Shown here piece after piece: positions 36,941-46,394 of a DNA stretch of 64,000 nucleotides; positions within the stretch are counted from its first letter, which is position 1; each line of letters begins with the position of its first letter. The stretch is from Verrucomicrobiaceae bacterium (GTDB lineage Bacteria; Verrucomicrobiota; Verrucomicrobiia; Verrucomicrobiales; Verrucomicrobiaceae). The notes under the pieces were generated by a model. That model saw only the letters and a list, made by a program, of their open reading frames with translations, made no database searches and was not told the origin of the DNA. A program made the position numbers and the translations under genes. Location of the stretch: positions 372,001 through 436,000 of the forward strand of contig JAIXSY010000055.1 of the NCBI GenBank assembly GCA_027484445.1, read 5' to 3'.

Positions 36941-38047
36941 GTGCGACACCTCTACGTCCACATTCCCTTCTGCCACAGGATCTGTCCTTACTGTAGCTTT
37001 TACAAGCACACTCCTGGTGCCACACCAATGGGAGAGTTTGTCGATGCTGTTCTGAAAGAAGCTGAACGTCATCAGTCTCTGATCCATGCGCCTCTTGAGA
37101 CCGTTTACTTCGGCGGAGGCACACCGACAGCACTGAGTGAAATTCATCTCTACCGACTCATCCAAGGTCTTCGGGATCGGCTGCCCATGAGCCAAGGGAT
37201 GGAATTCACCTGTGAAGCCAACCCGAGAACCGTGACCCGCAACAAGGCGATGATGATGCGCGACTGCGGGGTGAATCGTGTCAGCCTTGGCATTCAAGCT
37301 TGGGATCGCGCGACGCTGAAGACCTTGGGCCGAGACCACGAGCCCGAAGACGCCATCGAAACTTATCAGGTGCTCCAGCAAGCTGGCTTCGATCACCTCA
37401 ACCTGGATCTGATGTTCTCCATTCCCGGTCAGTCGATGGAGGCATGGCAACACACGCTCGACACAACGCTGCGATTGAAGCCTAACCACATCTCTGCCTA
37501 CAACCTCAATTACGAGGAGGACACCGACTTTTTTGAGCGCTTGAAGCGTGGCCAATATCAGGTGGATGAAGAACGGGACGCTTCTTTTTTCTTCCATGCC
37601 CACGACCTGCTCGAGGCCTCAGGCTACGAACACTACGAAATCAGCAACTACGCCCAACCGGGCCATGCATCAGCGCACAATGCCGCGTATTGGATGGGTG
37701 CGGACTATCTTGGGCTTGGACCCGGTGCCTGGAGCACGATTCACCCTCGACGGTGGCAGAACATGCCAGATACACAGGGCTATCTCAAAGCGATCGCTGA
37801 TGACGCAAGTCCTGCCTTGCCTGCGGAAAACTTAACGGATTCTGACTTCAGAACCGAACGCTTTGGCTTGGAATTGCGAACTCAACGCGGTCTTCACCGA
37901 GGCCACATTCGCGCGTCCGAAGAGACGCTGCTGCTCAACTTGATCCAAGATGGATTGATCGAGGAACATCAGGGAAGACTTCGGTTAACACGAACTGCCA
38001 TGCCACTAGTCGATTCGATCGCTGTCGCACTGCTAGGAACAGATTGA
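36941..38047 (+). CDS. hemW: HemW-like radical SAM protein (annotated range may start at TTG 36920)
   Basis: LYVHIPFCHRICPYCSFYKH (CxxxCxxC), VYFGGGTPTALS, GLGPGAWST; GTG at 36941 gives VRHLYVHIPFC. Confidence 0.9.
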   Translation: MRHLYVHIPFCHRICPYCSFYKHTPGATPMGEFVDAVLKEAERHQSLIHAPLETVYFGGGTPTALSEIHLYRLIQGLRDRLPMSQGMEFTCEANPRTVTRNKAMMMRDCGVNRVSLGIQAWDRATLKTLGRDHEPEDAIETYQVLQQAGFDHLNLDLMFSIPGQSMEAWQHTLDTTLRLKPNHISAYNLNYEEDTDFFERLKRGQYQVDEERDASFFFHAHDLLEASGYEHYEISNYAQPGHASAHNAAYWMGADYLGLGPGAWSTIHPRRWQNMPDTQGYLKAIADDASPALPAENLTDSDFRTERFGLELRTQRGLHRGHIRASEETLLLNLIQDGLIEEHQGRLRLTRTAMPLVDSIAVALLGTD

Positions 38048-38481
38048 TTGGCAACTTGGTCTGTGAAACCCGACATTTGCGCATGCGGGCCTTGATCTTC
38101 ATGACCATCCTGAGAGCAGAGAAGCACGCAGGCTCATAGCAGTCCAAAAGCTCGTGCCATGCGTGGAGGAGCGCGGTGCTGAATGATTCAAATGTTCAGC
38201 ATGACATCCAACAGCACTCGGTGAGCCCGTCTGCTTGGCTGCCTGTGTCAACGGCACCTGAACACTGGATGGGGCCGGAAAAGCACCCATGTCCGTCCAA
38301 CCCAGAGGGCAAGTGGGCTTCGCATTGGCTTTGACAGAACTATCAGAAGTGAATGTCGGAGTGGGGGTGTTCATGGTTTTGAGAATTTCAGTAGATTGTT
38401 TTTGAGAAAATTTTCGTTCAGCAAATTATGGCAGGTATCATTAAAGCGACTTTAAGCCTGGGTGAGTCTCATTTTTGAAAA

Positions 38482-39141
38482 TCAAAGCCCAAAAGGATGA
38501 CGTGGAAAGAAACCAGCGTAGCTACGGCCCTTGGTGCGCCAGCGTGGACCTTCGCCCACCTTGCCACCGCTTGTGTCCAGACGAAGACCGCAGATGGTCA
38601 TGAAGACGTGCTCTCCTGGCTTCACCCAGATCGTGATAAAGCGGCCTTCACCTGGCTGGCCATAGCTGGCGAAGCCAACCGAAGTGAGAGTGGACTTTAG
38701 CAGGCCAGCCTTGATGAGGGTGTAGGAGGTCGAGCTGGAGCAGTCATAGGCATTGTCTTCAACACGGCCATGGCCACGTCCGCGAACATAAGGGCTTTCC
38801 TGCAGATGATTCGCAGCATTGATAACATACTGAACTTGCACAGGCAGGCTAGCCGAGCAGGCGGCGATGTTGCCCTGGAGACGAATCAGGCTGCCAGCTT
38901 GAGCCGAGGGATGTGCTGCGGGGGCCTGAGCAGCCATGGCACGCTGAGCGTTGTAAGCAGCCAACTGCTGCTGATAAACCGCCATCTGCTGCTGATAGAC
39001 AGCCAGTTCTTGCTGATACTGAGCCCACTCCTGCTGACGCATCGCAGCGATTTGCTGCGGGCTCTGAGCGCTAACCACTTGAGCAATCAAAGCGAAGGCG
39101 GCCAGGAGTGCGGTGCGGGCGAGAGTGATGATGTTCTTCAT
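38482..39141 (-). CDS. Secreted NlpC/P60-like peptidoglycan hydrolase with Gln-rich N-terminal segment
   Basis: Signal peptide; QQELAVYQQQMAVYQQQLAAYNAQ; AYDCSSSTSYTLIKAGLL (NlpC/P60-type DCSS), KPGEHVFMTICGLRLDTSG. Confidence 0.65.
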   Translation of the reverse strand: MKNIITLARTALLAAFALIAQVVSAQSPQQIAAMRQQEWAQYQQELAVYQQQMAVYQQQLAAYNAQRAMAAQAPAAHPSAQAGSLIRLQGNIAACSASLPVQVQYVINAANHLQESPYVRGRGHGRVEDNAYDCSSSTSYTLIKAGLLKSTLTSVGFASYGQPGEGRFITIWVKPGEHVFMTICGLRLDTSGGKVGEGPRWRTKGRSYAGFFPRHPFGL

Positions 39142-39273
39142 AGCGGTATTTGCTGTTGCTATGGTATTTATATCAAAAACCAGAATTATCGCAAGCTCTA
39201 AAACGCGCTTTTGTAGAATTTCTGTAAATTGAGAAATTCGGTTCTCTTTTTTGACCGCCACACAATTCGCTAA

Positions 39274-39308
39274 CCGATTAATTTGTTGATTTTCAACAGT
39301 TTAATCGG
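39274..39308. other. 35-bp imperfect inverted repeat (stem-loop) in AT-rich divergent intergenic region
   Basis: CCGATTAA-TTT-GTTGA-TTT-TCAAC-AGT-TTAATCGG. Confidence 0.6.
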
Positions 39309-39785
39309 GTTCAATTTTATTAATTTTGATTTATCTTTGCTTTTTATAAATGATAATGAGCTGACAGAATTCTGATTTGATTCTGAAAATTATCAAAAAT
39401 GAAACACTAAAATCTCACATCTCAGACGGTTTTGACCGATCTCTGACGTTTTCGAACTAGCTTCGACAGGCAGCGAGGCCCCCTTTTGAGTTATGATCTT
39501 TCTAGAAACCCACTCATCAGGTTAGTCTAGCCTTGGGCAAGTTGAGTGACTTTGACTGGTTGGAGGCTCATTGAAGAAGATCAGCTCAGATCGAATCCCA
39601 TCGCGCCGGAGAGACGACTTCTGCACTGGCTTTTCGAATCGCCCTGTGTGTGCTTTCGAGAAAGATTGTGCCTCGCGATTCGGTGTCAGGAAGGTAGGCA
39701 CGGCTAGCTTGTGAAAACTTTCACAAACGGGTTGCCCCTCAGATGGCTGGCGCGTATTTCATGGAATCTTATCCCTCTCAAGACC

Positions 39786-40328
39786 ATGGTTGCACCCGCT
39801 GAATCCGCTGAAACACTTGCTGCCTACGACTCCAAAATCGAGGGCAATGTCATCATCACGAAACTCGATGCAGCCGTGAATTGGATGCGCAAAAACTCAC
39901 TCTGGCCCATGCCCATGGGGTTGGCTTGCTGCGCGATTGAAATGATGGCTGCGGCTTGCAGTCGCTATGACCTGAGCCGCTTTGGCATGGAAGTGATGCG
40001 CTTTTCCCCCCGTCAGGCAGATGTGATGATCGTGGCAGGTACGGTGACCTACAAAATGGCATTGGCGGTGAAGCGCATCTGGGACCAGATGCCCGAGCCG
40101 AAGTGGTGCATTGCCATGGGTGCCTGTGCTTCCAGCGGTGGCATGTATCGCAGCTATGCGACCTTGCAGGGCATTGATAACCTCATTCCTGTGGATGTTT
40201 ACATTTCAGGATGCCCTCCACGGCCAGAAGCTTTGCTAGAAGGTCTGATGCGTCTGCAGAAGAAGATCGAGACCGAGCATTCCATTGTGGATCAGAAAAA
40301 GGAACTGATACAGGAACTCGTCGCTTAA
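39786..40328 (+). CDS. nuoB: NADH-quinone oxidoreductase subunit B
   Basis: [70 protein letters not shown]. Confidence 0.96.
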   Translation: MVAPAESAETLAAYDSKIEGNVIITKLDAAVNWMRKNSLWPMPMGLACCAIEMMAAACSRYDLSRFGMEVMRFSPRQADVMIVAGTVTYKMALAVKRIWDQMPEPKWCIAMGACASSGGMYRSYATLQGIDNLIPVDVYISGCPPRPEALLEGLMRLQKKIETEHSIVDQKKELIQELVA

Positions 40329-40365
40329 TTGACGGAACCTAAACTGTGATTCATCAAAGAAGACC

Positions 40366-40935
40366 ATGACTCTCTCTCAAATGGTTGAGGCCTTGAAGGA
40401 AAAGTTCTCAGACGCAGCACTGCATTCCACTGAGTTCCGGGGTGAGCAGACCCTGCACATTGCATTCAGTGCCATTCCTGCGGTCTTGAAGTATTGCCGC
40501 GACGAATTGGCATTCGATTACTTGGTGGATATTTCTGCTTTGGATCAGCTGGGGGAAGAGCCTCGTTTTGAAATGGTCTATGAGCTGTATGGCTTGTCTC
40601 ACCACGCCCACCTGCGGATTCGGAGCAAAATCCCAGACGGTGAATCGGTGCCAAGCGTGACTTCGATTTGGCCGACCGCAGATTGGCATGAACGTGAGGT
40701 GTGGGACATGATGGGCATTTCGTTCTCAAGCCATCCCAACCTCAAGAGGATCTTGATGTGGGAAGGTTACCCTTACTTCCCCCTCAGAAAAGACTTCCCA
40801 CTCGCAGGCAAACCCAGCGATCTGCCCGAGGTCGGCTTCACTCGCCCCGCTCCAATGGCTGATGGTCCTTTCGTCACGAGTGCTGGTGCCAAAGACACGG
40901 TTGCACGCGAACCGCGCGCCAAGCGTGTGGATTGA
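40366..40935 (+). CDS. nuoC: NADH-quinone oxidoreductase subunit C
   Basis: SIWPTADWHEREVWDMMGISFSSHPNLKRILMWEGYPYFPLRKDFPL. Confidence 0.95.
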   Translation: MTLSQMVEALKEKFSDAALHSTEFRGEQTLHIAFSAIPAVLKYCRDELAFDYLVDISALDQLGEEPRFEMVYELYGLSHHAHLRIRSKIPDGESVPSVTSIWPTADWHEREVWDMMGISFSSHPNLKRILMWEGYPYFPLRKDFPLAGKPSDLPEVGFTRPAPMADGPFVTSAGAKDTVAREPRAKRVD

Positions 40936-40937
40936 TC

Positions 40938-42896
40938 TCAGCGTCCTCCGTGACGTTGATTGAAATCATTTTTGAAGGAATCCGCGAGGATTTCTTCAAC
41001 TTTGCTGATGAGGATCAGGCCTGCGTAGATTTCAACAACTCGATTGCCACCTTCTTCATCAGAGAGTATTTCAGTTGGGCCATAATCACCGCATAGATCT
41101 GCCCCACGGCCCAAGGATTGACGAATCACTTCATTCACGGAGCGCGCACGCCACTGACTGAGACGGATGTTGATGGCTTGGCTCCCGGTCATGGAGGCAT
41201 AGCCTACGACCAAGACCTGACAGTCTGCATCGGACAGTAGCTCTGCGACCTCGGGCTTCTGGAGAGCAGCTTGGATGTCATGCACCTGCTCAGGCTTCAG
41301 TCTGTGTTCGTTGTGTCCAAATGAAACCGTGGCGACCCGCACTGCGCGGCGTAGCCGCGAAACAATGGTGCGGAGCATTTCCTTGTCTTTGTTGGTGAAG
41401 TGACGGTTGGCTTTTTCGATCCGTTCCATCAAAAACGTGCGCATGCGGTCATCAATCGCGGCTTGATCCAAGCTCACTTGTTGCACTTCAACAGAGGAGG
41501 TCGGGGAGGCGGTCAGCGGAGTCGCAGGTGACGCCTGCATCGAATTTGGAGTCAGGGGCGCTGCTGGGGTGCCCCCCATTGACTGGGGCTGCTCGGGGAG
41601 GGGTAAAGCTGCTGCCACAGGGCTATCCATCGGAGCCTGAGGACGAGCACGAATCTCGATCTCGAAGGCACGTGTCTCTAGCTTGCCATCCTTTCGGATC
41701 ACCCTGAATTCTCCTTGGAACTTGCCTGCCTTTTCAGGTTTACCCGTCATGCGCCAGCTGCCAGAGCCAACTGGTTTTTGCTCCACCTGCAACCCTGTCA
41801 CTGACTCGCCAATCCAATGCAGCGAGAGCGAGCTAACACCATTGACGATCTTGGTGTAGCTGGTGGCAGGGATGGGCTTGCCCTCCATGAGCGGAAGCGA
41901 TTGAGGATGAAACACCCAATCTGCTTGCTGCCTTTCTTTGACCCAAAGAGTCAGGGTCGCTGGGATGGCCCGGCGTTGACCGCGAGTCGCCTGAATCTTC
42001 ACCACATGTCGTCCAGGCTGCCGGAGAGCCCCCGTGAGAAAGTAATCCCAGCCATCGTGAAATTCTTCGCCGCTATCCAACGTGACGCCTTCGGGCAGCA
42101 CCGTGTTCTCCACGTCCACCTGACCTTTAAAAACCGTCACCCGCACGTCGGGCAGTTCCTGGCCGAGGTTCACTTCGACAAAGTCAGGTTCAACCATGAC
42201 TTCAGGTGCCTTGAGGTATTGCGCGAGCTGAAAACCACCCAAGGCCGCGAGGGCTGCAAGCGCCACGATGATGGCGAGCCTGCGATGACTAGGCGGCTTG
42301 ATCTCGAATTCCTCCGGCTCGGGGCTGGGGGCTGGCAAAGGTTCTGGCACTGCCTTGCCGCCATCGTCCCAGCGATTCCAGACAATCGGCGAACGCATGA
42401 CTTTCGGGCGGTGAGGCAGACTCGGCTCAGAGGCCACTGCCATTTGCACCGGTAGGGATTCCCCGCCAGGAGAAACGGGCTGCGCAGACTGAGCTGCGGC
42501 AGTCTGTGAAGGTTCATCTTCCTGCTGCGAAAGTGAAAAAGACTCCTGTTTCGGCAAGCTGGCCGCATCTCGGTTTTGAAAGGCGACTGCCACCGAAGGG
42601 CTGAACGAAAAGGGAATCTCGGCCTCCGTTCGCAGCAAAAAAGCCTGCGGCGCAGGGTTCAAGCCAGCCAAGATCAAGGGGCTGCCCTGCGCCACGCACC
42701 AGTGCTGAAGTTCGACCAACTGTCGCAAGCCTGCTTGATCGATCTCGGGCACTTGGGCGCAGTCGAGAATGATCTTGCAGCCTTTGTCCACCGAGGACTT
42801 CACGCTCGCGATGAGCTTCGAGCCGGTGGCATGGTCCAGGACACCGTGGAGAGATGCAATGTGAACACCGTTCGCGTTTTGGATGGAGAATGGCAT
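40938..42896 (-). CDS. STAS domain - TM - low-complexity linker - OmpA-like C-terminal domain protein
   Basis: N-term LHGVLDHATGSKLIASVKSSVDKGCKIILDCAQVPEIDQAGLRQLVEL (STAS); TM LAIIVALAALAALGGF; C-term CQVLVVGYASMTGSQAINIRLSQWRARSVNEVIRQ (OmpA-like). Confidence 0.7.
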   Translation of the reverse strand: MPFSIQNANGVHIASLHGVLDHATGSKLIASVKSSVDKGCKIILDCAQVPEIDQAGLRQLVELQHWCVAQGSPLILAGLNPAPQAFLLRTEAEIPFSFSPSVAVAFQNRDAASLPKQESFSLSQQEDEPSQTAAAQSAQPVSPGGESLPVQMAVASEPSLPHRPKVMRSPIVWNRWDDGGKAVPEPLPAPSPEPEEFEIKPPSHRRLAIIVALAALAALGGFQLAQYLKAPEVMVEPDFVEVNLGQELPDVRVTVFKGQVDVENTVLPEGVTLDSGEEFHDGWDYFLTGALRQPGRHVVKIQATRGQRRAIPATLTLWVKERQQADWVFHPQSLPLMEGKPIPATSYTKIVNGVSSLSLHWIGESVTGLQVEQKPVGSGSWRMTGKPEKAGKFQGEFRVIRKDGKLETRAFEIEIRARPQAPMDSPVAAALPLPEQPQSMGGTPAAPLTPNSMQASPATPLTASPTSSVEVQQVSLDQAAIDDRMRTFLMERIEKANRHFTNKDKEMLRTIVSRLRRAVRVATVSFGHNEHRLKPEQVHDIQAALQKPEVAELLSDADCQVLVVGYASMTGSQAINIRLSQWRARSVNEVIRQSLGRGADLCGDYGPTEILSDEEGGNRVVEIYAGLILISKVEEILADSFKNDFNQRHGGR

Positions 42897-43000
42897 AACG
42901 GGATGAAAGGCTATACGGGTAGCCCCTCCCGCCCGTCAAGCTTTCCGCAGCCGGAACACCTTCCAGGCATCACTTTCTCCAATCCCTGCGAACGCGTGGA

Positions 43001-46000
43001 TCAGTCGAGGAACTGAAACTCATTCGACATCATGAGCACTTGTGCGAGCTGGGCGAGAGGCGACTGCGGTTTCGTTCGGTTCAGGGGCCAGCCGTCAGGG
43101 CCGCAGAAATCGGTGTCTGATTTGGTGATTAGGGCCAAGCTGCCATCGGCATTCACGCGTTCGATCTTGGGTGTCCAGCTGTAGCTGTCGCTGTCCGTGC
43201 TACCTTCGCAGTCCACCACAAAGGAAAGAACCTCTCCCTCCTGCACTTCGATCTCAGCCGTCACATCGACGCTCTCCACTGGCTTCAAAAGGCGATTGAA
43301 GATGACTCCCTGGCGACTCGACACCAGCAGCGCACGGATGCCATTGCCACGCTCACTGCTGCGCTTCAGCACACCGCTAAGGCGCACGCGCTCTTGTGGG
43401 AAGGGGGAAGTCCACTGCAAAACCGAGGCATAATCACGCCCAGGATGGCCACCATTTCCGGCCAGAAAAAGATGACCAAAGTCCTTGTCAGGAAAGGCAT
43501 CTGCGGGAAACCAGCGGTTCTTGGTCTGGGCACTTTGGCCAAAGTGCTGCATCGGCTTCACTACCCCCAGCTTCGGCTGCCCGGAGTCATCCTTTTCCAC
43601 TTTGCCATAGCCATAGCTCCACACAAACGCACTGCTGCGGCGACGCAGTTCCTGACTGTCATGCAGGAATCTCTGGGCGAGTTCGGTCTCTTCAGGCCGT
43701 GGATCACGATGCAGCACACGCTGGTAGAGGTTAGCGATGGATTGTCCATCGACCTCACTGCCTCGGATTTCCGTTTTTGCAGCCACGCGGCTGGCCCGCT
43801 GCGACATGAAGGGGCTGTTCATCAAAAACAACGCCTGCTGGGGCACTGTTGTCACGTAGCGCATCGGGCTGTGGCTGTCAGGATTGGCAAAATCAAACAT
43901 GGCCGGCACGGTCGGCTGGTCATATCGGTTCACCATCAGGAAGAGGCTGCGGCGCAGATCCGCCTTGGCGTCATCGTGCGGCACCGGCCTCCCTTTTTGG
44001 ATGCCTAAATCGAGATCCGCACTGGCCTGGAGCAATGCATCACGCATGGACTCGTAATCCAGTCGTTGGCGATTGTAGCGACTCAGCAGTTCATTATCGG
44101 CGTCCTTCAGTGCCTTTTGTCCTGTCAGGTCGCTGCTCTGCTGCCAGGTGCGGCTGGTCAAAATGTAACGGTGCAGCTGCTTCAAGCTCCAACCATGATC
44201 CATGAGGTAAGCGGCCAGATGGTCGAGCAATTCCACCTGCACTGGCTTGGTCGTCTGCACCCCAAAGTCACTGGTTTGTCCCACCAGAGGTTTGCCGAAA
44301 TGCAGCTGCCAGACCCGGTTCGCGATGACACGTGCCGTCAGGGGGTTGTCTCGGCTAGCAATCTTTTGCGCCAATTCCAGACGTCCGGAGCCATTTTGGA
44401 AAGTTTGACCTCCGAACATGGTCAGCCATCCCCGTGGCGCGGGATCTCCCTGACGGGCAGGATTTCCACGCATGAAGACCCGCACGTCGTTGGGCTTGGG
44501 CTTGTCGAGACTGACCATGGCACGTGGTGGTGCCCCAGGATGTTCGCTTTCCAGCTTCACACGCTCGTTGCCGAACTTGGTGATTTTGTCCAAGTCCTTG
44601 CGGGTGAAGAAGACGTTCGCCTGCTCCACGGGCACCGCCATGGGGCTAGGATCGGCGAGCAGGATCTCACGCACCTGCTTCCAGTCGGCATTGTCAGGCT
44701 CTTTTCCATCCAGACAGGTCAGGAAGATATCCGCATACATCTGCGCGATGTCGGCAAAGCTTTTCGGCACAGGCCGCTTCGTCAGCTCATGGCGTGGCAC
44801 AGCATTCAAACCGCTGGTGGGCTGCGTGAGCGAGGCGACCAGCGTGGCAGCCTTGGTGGCAAAGTCGGCCGCAGGCACTTCGGCAAAGGCTTTCCATGCG
44901 ATCATGACCGGATGTGGCTTACCTTTCAGGGCATGACGTTGGACAAAATCACCCCACTTGTCAGCGACAGTGTCCCGCAGCTTCAGCTGACCTGCGCGGC
45001 CTTTCATGGCGATGCGATCTTTGATGCCTGAGGCTTCTTGGGCAAAGGCAAGATATTGCTGCACACGGTCGCGGCTGCGGATTTCCTGGTGCACTTCTTT
45101 TTTGAAGGCCAGCTCCTTCGCGGCGATCTCTGCCACCTTCGCTTCATAGTCGCGGAAAGCGGACTCATCGGGTGCCTTGCCAATCACGGGCAGGTCCTTT
45201 TGCTCAGGCTGCTCCGTGCTGTTGAAGATGGAATAGAGCGCGTAGTAATCCTTGCTGGGAATGGGGTCATACTTGTGGTTATGGCAGCGCGCGCAGCCTA
45301 CGGTGAGCCCCATCATGCCACGCGTGACGACATCAATGCGGTCGTCGATCTGCAAAAGACGGTCGCTGATGAATTTGTCCCCGACATTGAGGAAACCGAG
45401 CGCGGCGAGCGAGGGGTGCCCAGGTTGGTTGGCATAGATCTTATCTGCTGCGATTTGCAGCATCAGAAACTGGTCGTAGGGCAGGTCTTCATTCAGCGAC
45501 TGCACGACCCAGTCGCGGTAGGTGTAGGCATAGGGGTAGTTGATGTTCCGGCCTGCGACTTGATAACCATCCGTGTCAGCATAGCGCGCGACATCAAGCC
45601 AGTGTCGAGCCCAGCGCTGGCCGTAGCCTGGACTGGCGAGTAGCCGAGTCACCAGCTTGTCCACATTCGGCTCACGGATGAAGGCCTGCACCTCCTCGTA
45701 GCTGGGTTGAAGACCGGTTAGGGTGACGTGGATACGGCGGCAAAGTGTGGCAGGATCAGCCACCGGCGCGAAGTCGAGTCCTGCAGCGTTGAGCTTGGAT
45801 TCGACCAAGCGATCCACACTCGCACCGGGCTGAGCTTTGACAGGCACAAAAGCCCAATGGCTCTTCCAGTCAGGAGCTTCATGGGCCACTTCCTTTTCCG
45901 CAGGCCAGGGCAATCCCATGACGATCCATTTTTCGATCGCGGCGATCTGCTCGGGCTTCAGCTTGTCGCCCTTCTTGGGCATGGCCTCTACCCCAGGGGC

Positions 46001-46294
46001 ATGGCTGATCATCTTGAAGAGCTTCGAGGCAGCTGCATTGCCAGGTTCCACCACTTTGCCGTAATCGCTGCCCTTCAGCAGGGCAGAGCGCAGGTCCACG
46101 CGCAGTCCATTCTCGTGCTTGTGCCCCGCATGGCAGTCGTAGCAATTCTCCGCCAGCACAGGGCGGACGTGCTTTTCGAAGAACTCAATCTGCTCGGGAG
46201 GAAAGGAAGCTGTCTCCGCCAGCACAGCAGGTGCACCGAGCATGGCGGAAAGGCCACTGAGAAGAACAAGGGGACGTGAGAGGGGGGATGTCAT
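43001..46294 (-). CDS. PSCyt1-DUF1549-DUF1553 (planctomycete-type cytochrome C domain) protein
   Basis: CYDCHAG; GYGQRWARHWLDVARYADTDGYQ; VARCHNHKYDPIPSKDYYALYSIFN; LTARVIANRVWQLHFGKPLV; PQQALFLMNSPFM. Confidence 0.94.
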   Translation of the reverse strand: MTSPLSRPLVLLSGLSAMLGAPAVLAETASFPPEQIEFFEKHVRPVLAENCYDCHAGHKHENGLRVDLRSALLKGSDYGKVVEPGNAAASKLFKMISHAPGVEAMPKKGDKLKPEQIAAIEKWIVMGLPWPAEKEVAHEAPDWKSHWAFVPVKAQPGASVDRLVESKLNAAGLDFAPVADPATLCRRIHVTLTGLQPSYEEVQAFIREPNVDKLVTRLLASPGYGQRWARHWLDVARYADTDGYQVAGRNINYPYAYTYRDWVVQSLNEDLPYDQFLMLQIAADKIYANQPGHPSLAALGFLNVGDKFISDRLLQIDDRIDVVTRGMMGLTVGCARCHNHKYDPIPSKDYYALYSIFNSTEQPEQKDLPVIGKAPDESAFRDYEAKVAEIAAKELAFKKEVHQEIRSRDRVQQYLAFAQEASGIKDRIAMKGRAGQLKLRDTVADKWGDFVQRHALKGKPHPVMIAWKAFAEVPAADFATKAATLVASLTQPTSGLNAVPRHELTKRPVPKSFADIAQMYADIFLTCLDGKEPDNADWKQVREILLADPSPMAVPVEQANVFFTRKDLDKITKFGNERVKLESEHPGAPPRAMVSLDKPKPNDVRVFMRGNPARQGDPAPRGWLTMFGGQTFQNGSGRLELAQKIASRDNPLTARVIANRVWQLHFGKPLVGQTSDFGVQTTKPVQVELLDHLAAYLMDHGWSLKQLHRYILTSRTWQQSSDLTGQKALKDADNELLSRYNRQRLDYESMRDALLQASADLDLGIQKGRPVPHDDAKADLRRSLFLMVNRYDQPTVPAMFDFANPDSHSPMRYVTTVPQQALFLMNSPFMSQRASRVAAKTEIRGSEVDGQSIANLYQRVLHRDPRPEETELAQRFLHDSQELRRRSSAFVWSYGYGKVEKDDSGQPKLGVVKPMQHFGQSAQTKNRWFPADAFPDKDFGHLFLAGNGGHPGRDYASVLQWTSPFPQERVRLSGVLKRSSERGNGIRALLVSSRQGVIFNRLLKPVESVDVTAEIEVQEGEVLSFVVDCEGSTDSDSYSWTPKIERVNADGSLALITKSDTDFCGPDGWPLNRTKPQSPLAQLAQVLMMSNEFQFLD

Positions 46295-46394
46295 GGGGGG
46301 ACAGACAGCAAGCGGAATGCCGCAAAACCTGGGCAGAAAACTATACGAGCCACATCACGCTGCCTTGCAGCTCTTCTCAGGGCGAAGTCTGGCC

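Noticed and set aside
38099-38374. 91-aa minus-strand ORF downstream of hemW-like gene
   Set aside because: No recognisable motifs, composition and context not convincing; left unannotated.
43994-45643. Plus-strand ORFs 44066..45031 and 45038..45643
   Set aside because: Antisense to the well-supported PSCyt1/DUF1549/DUF1553 gene.
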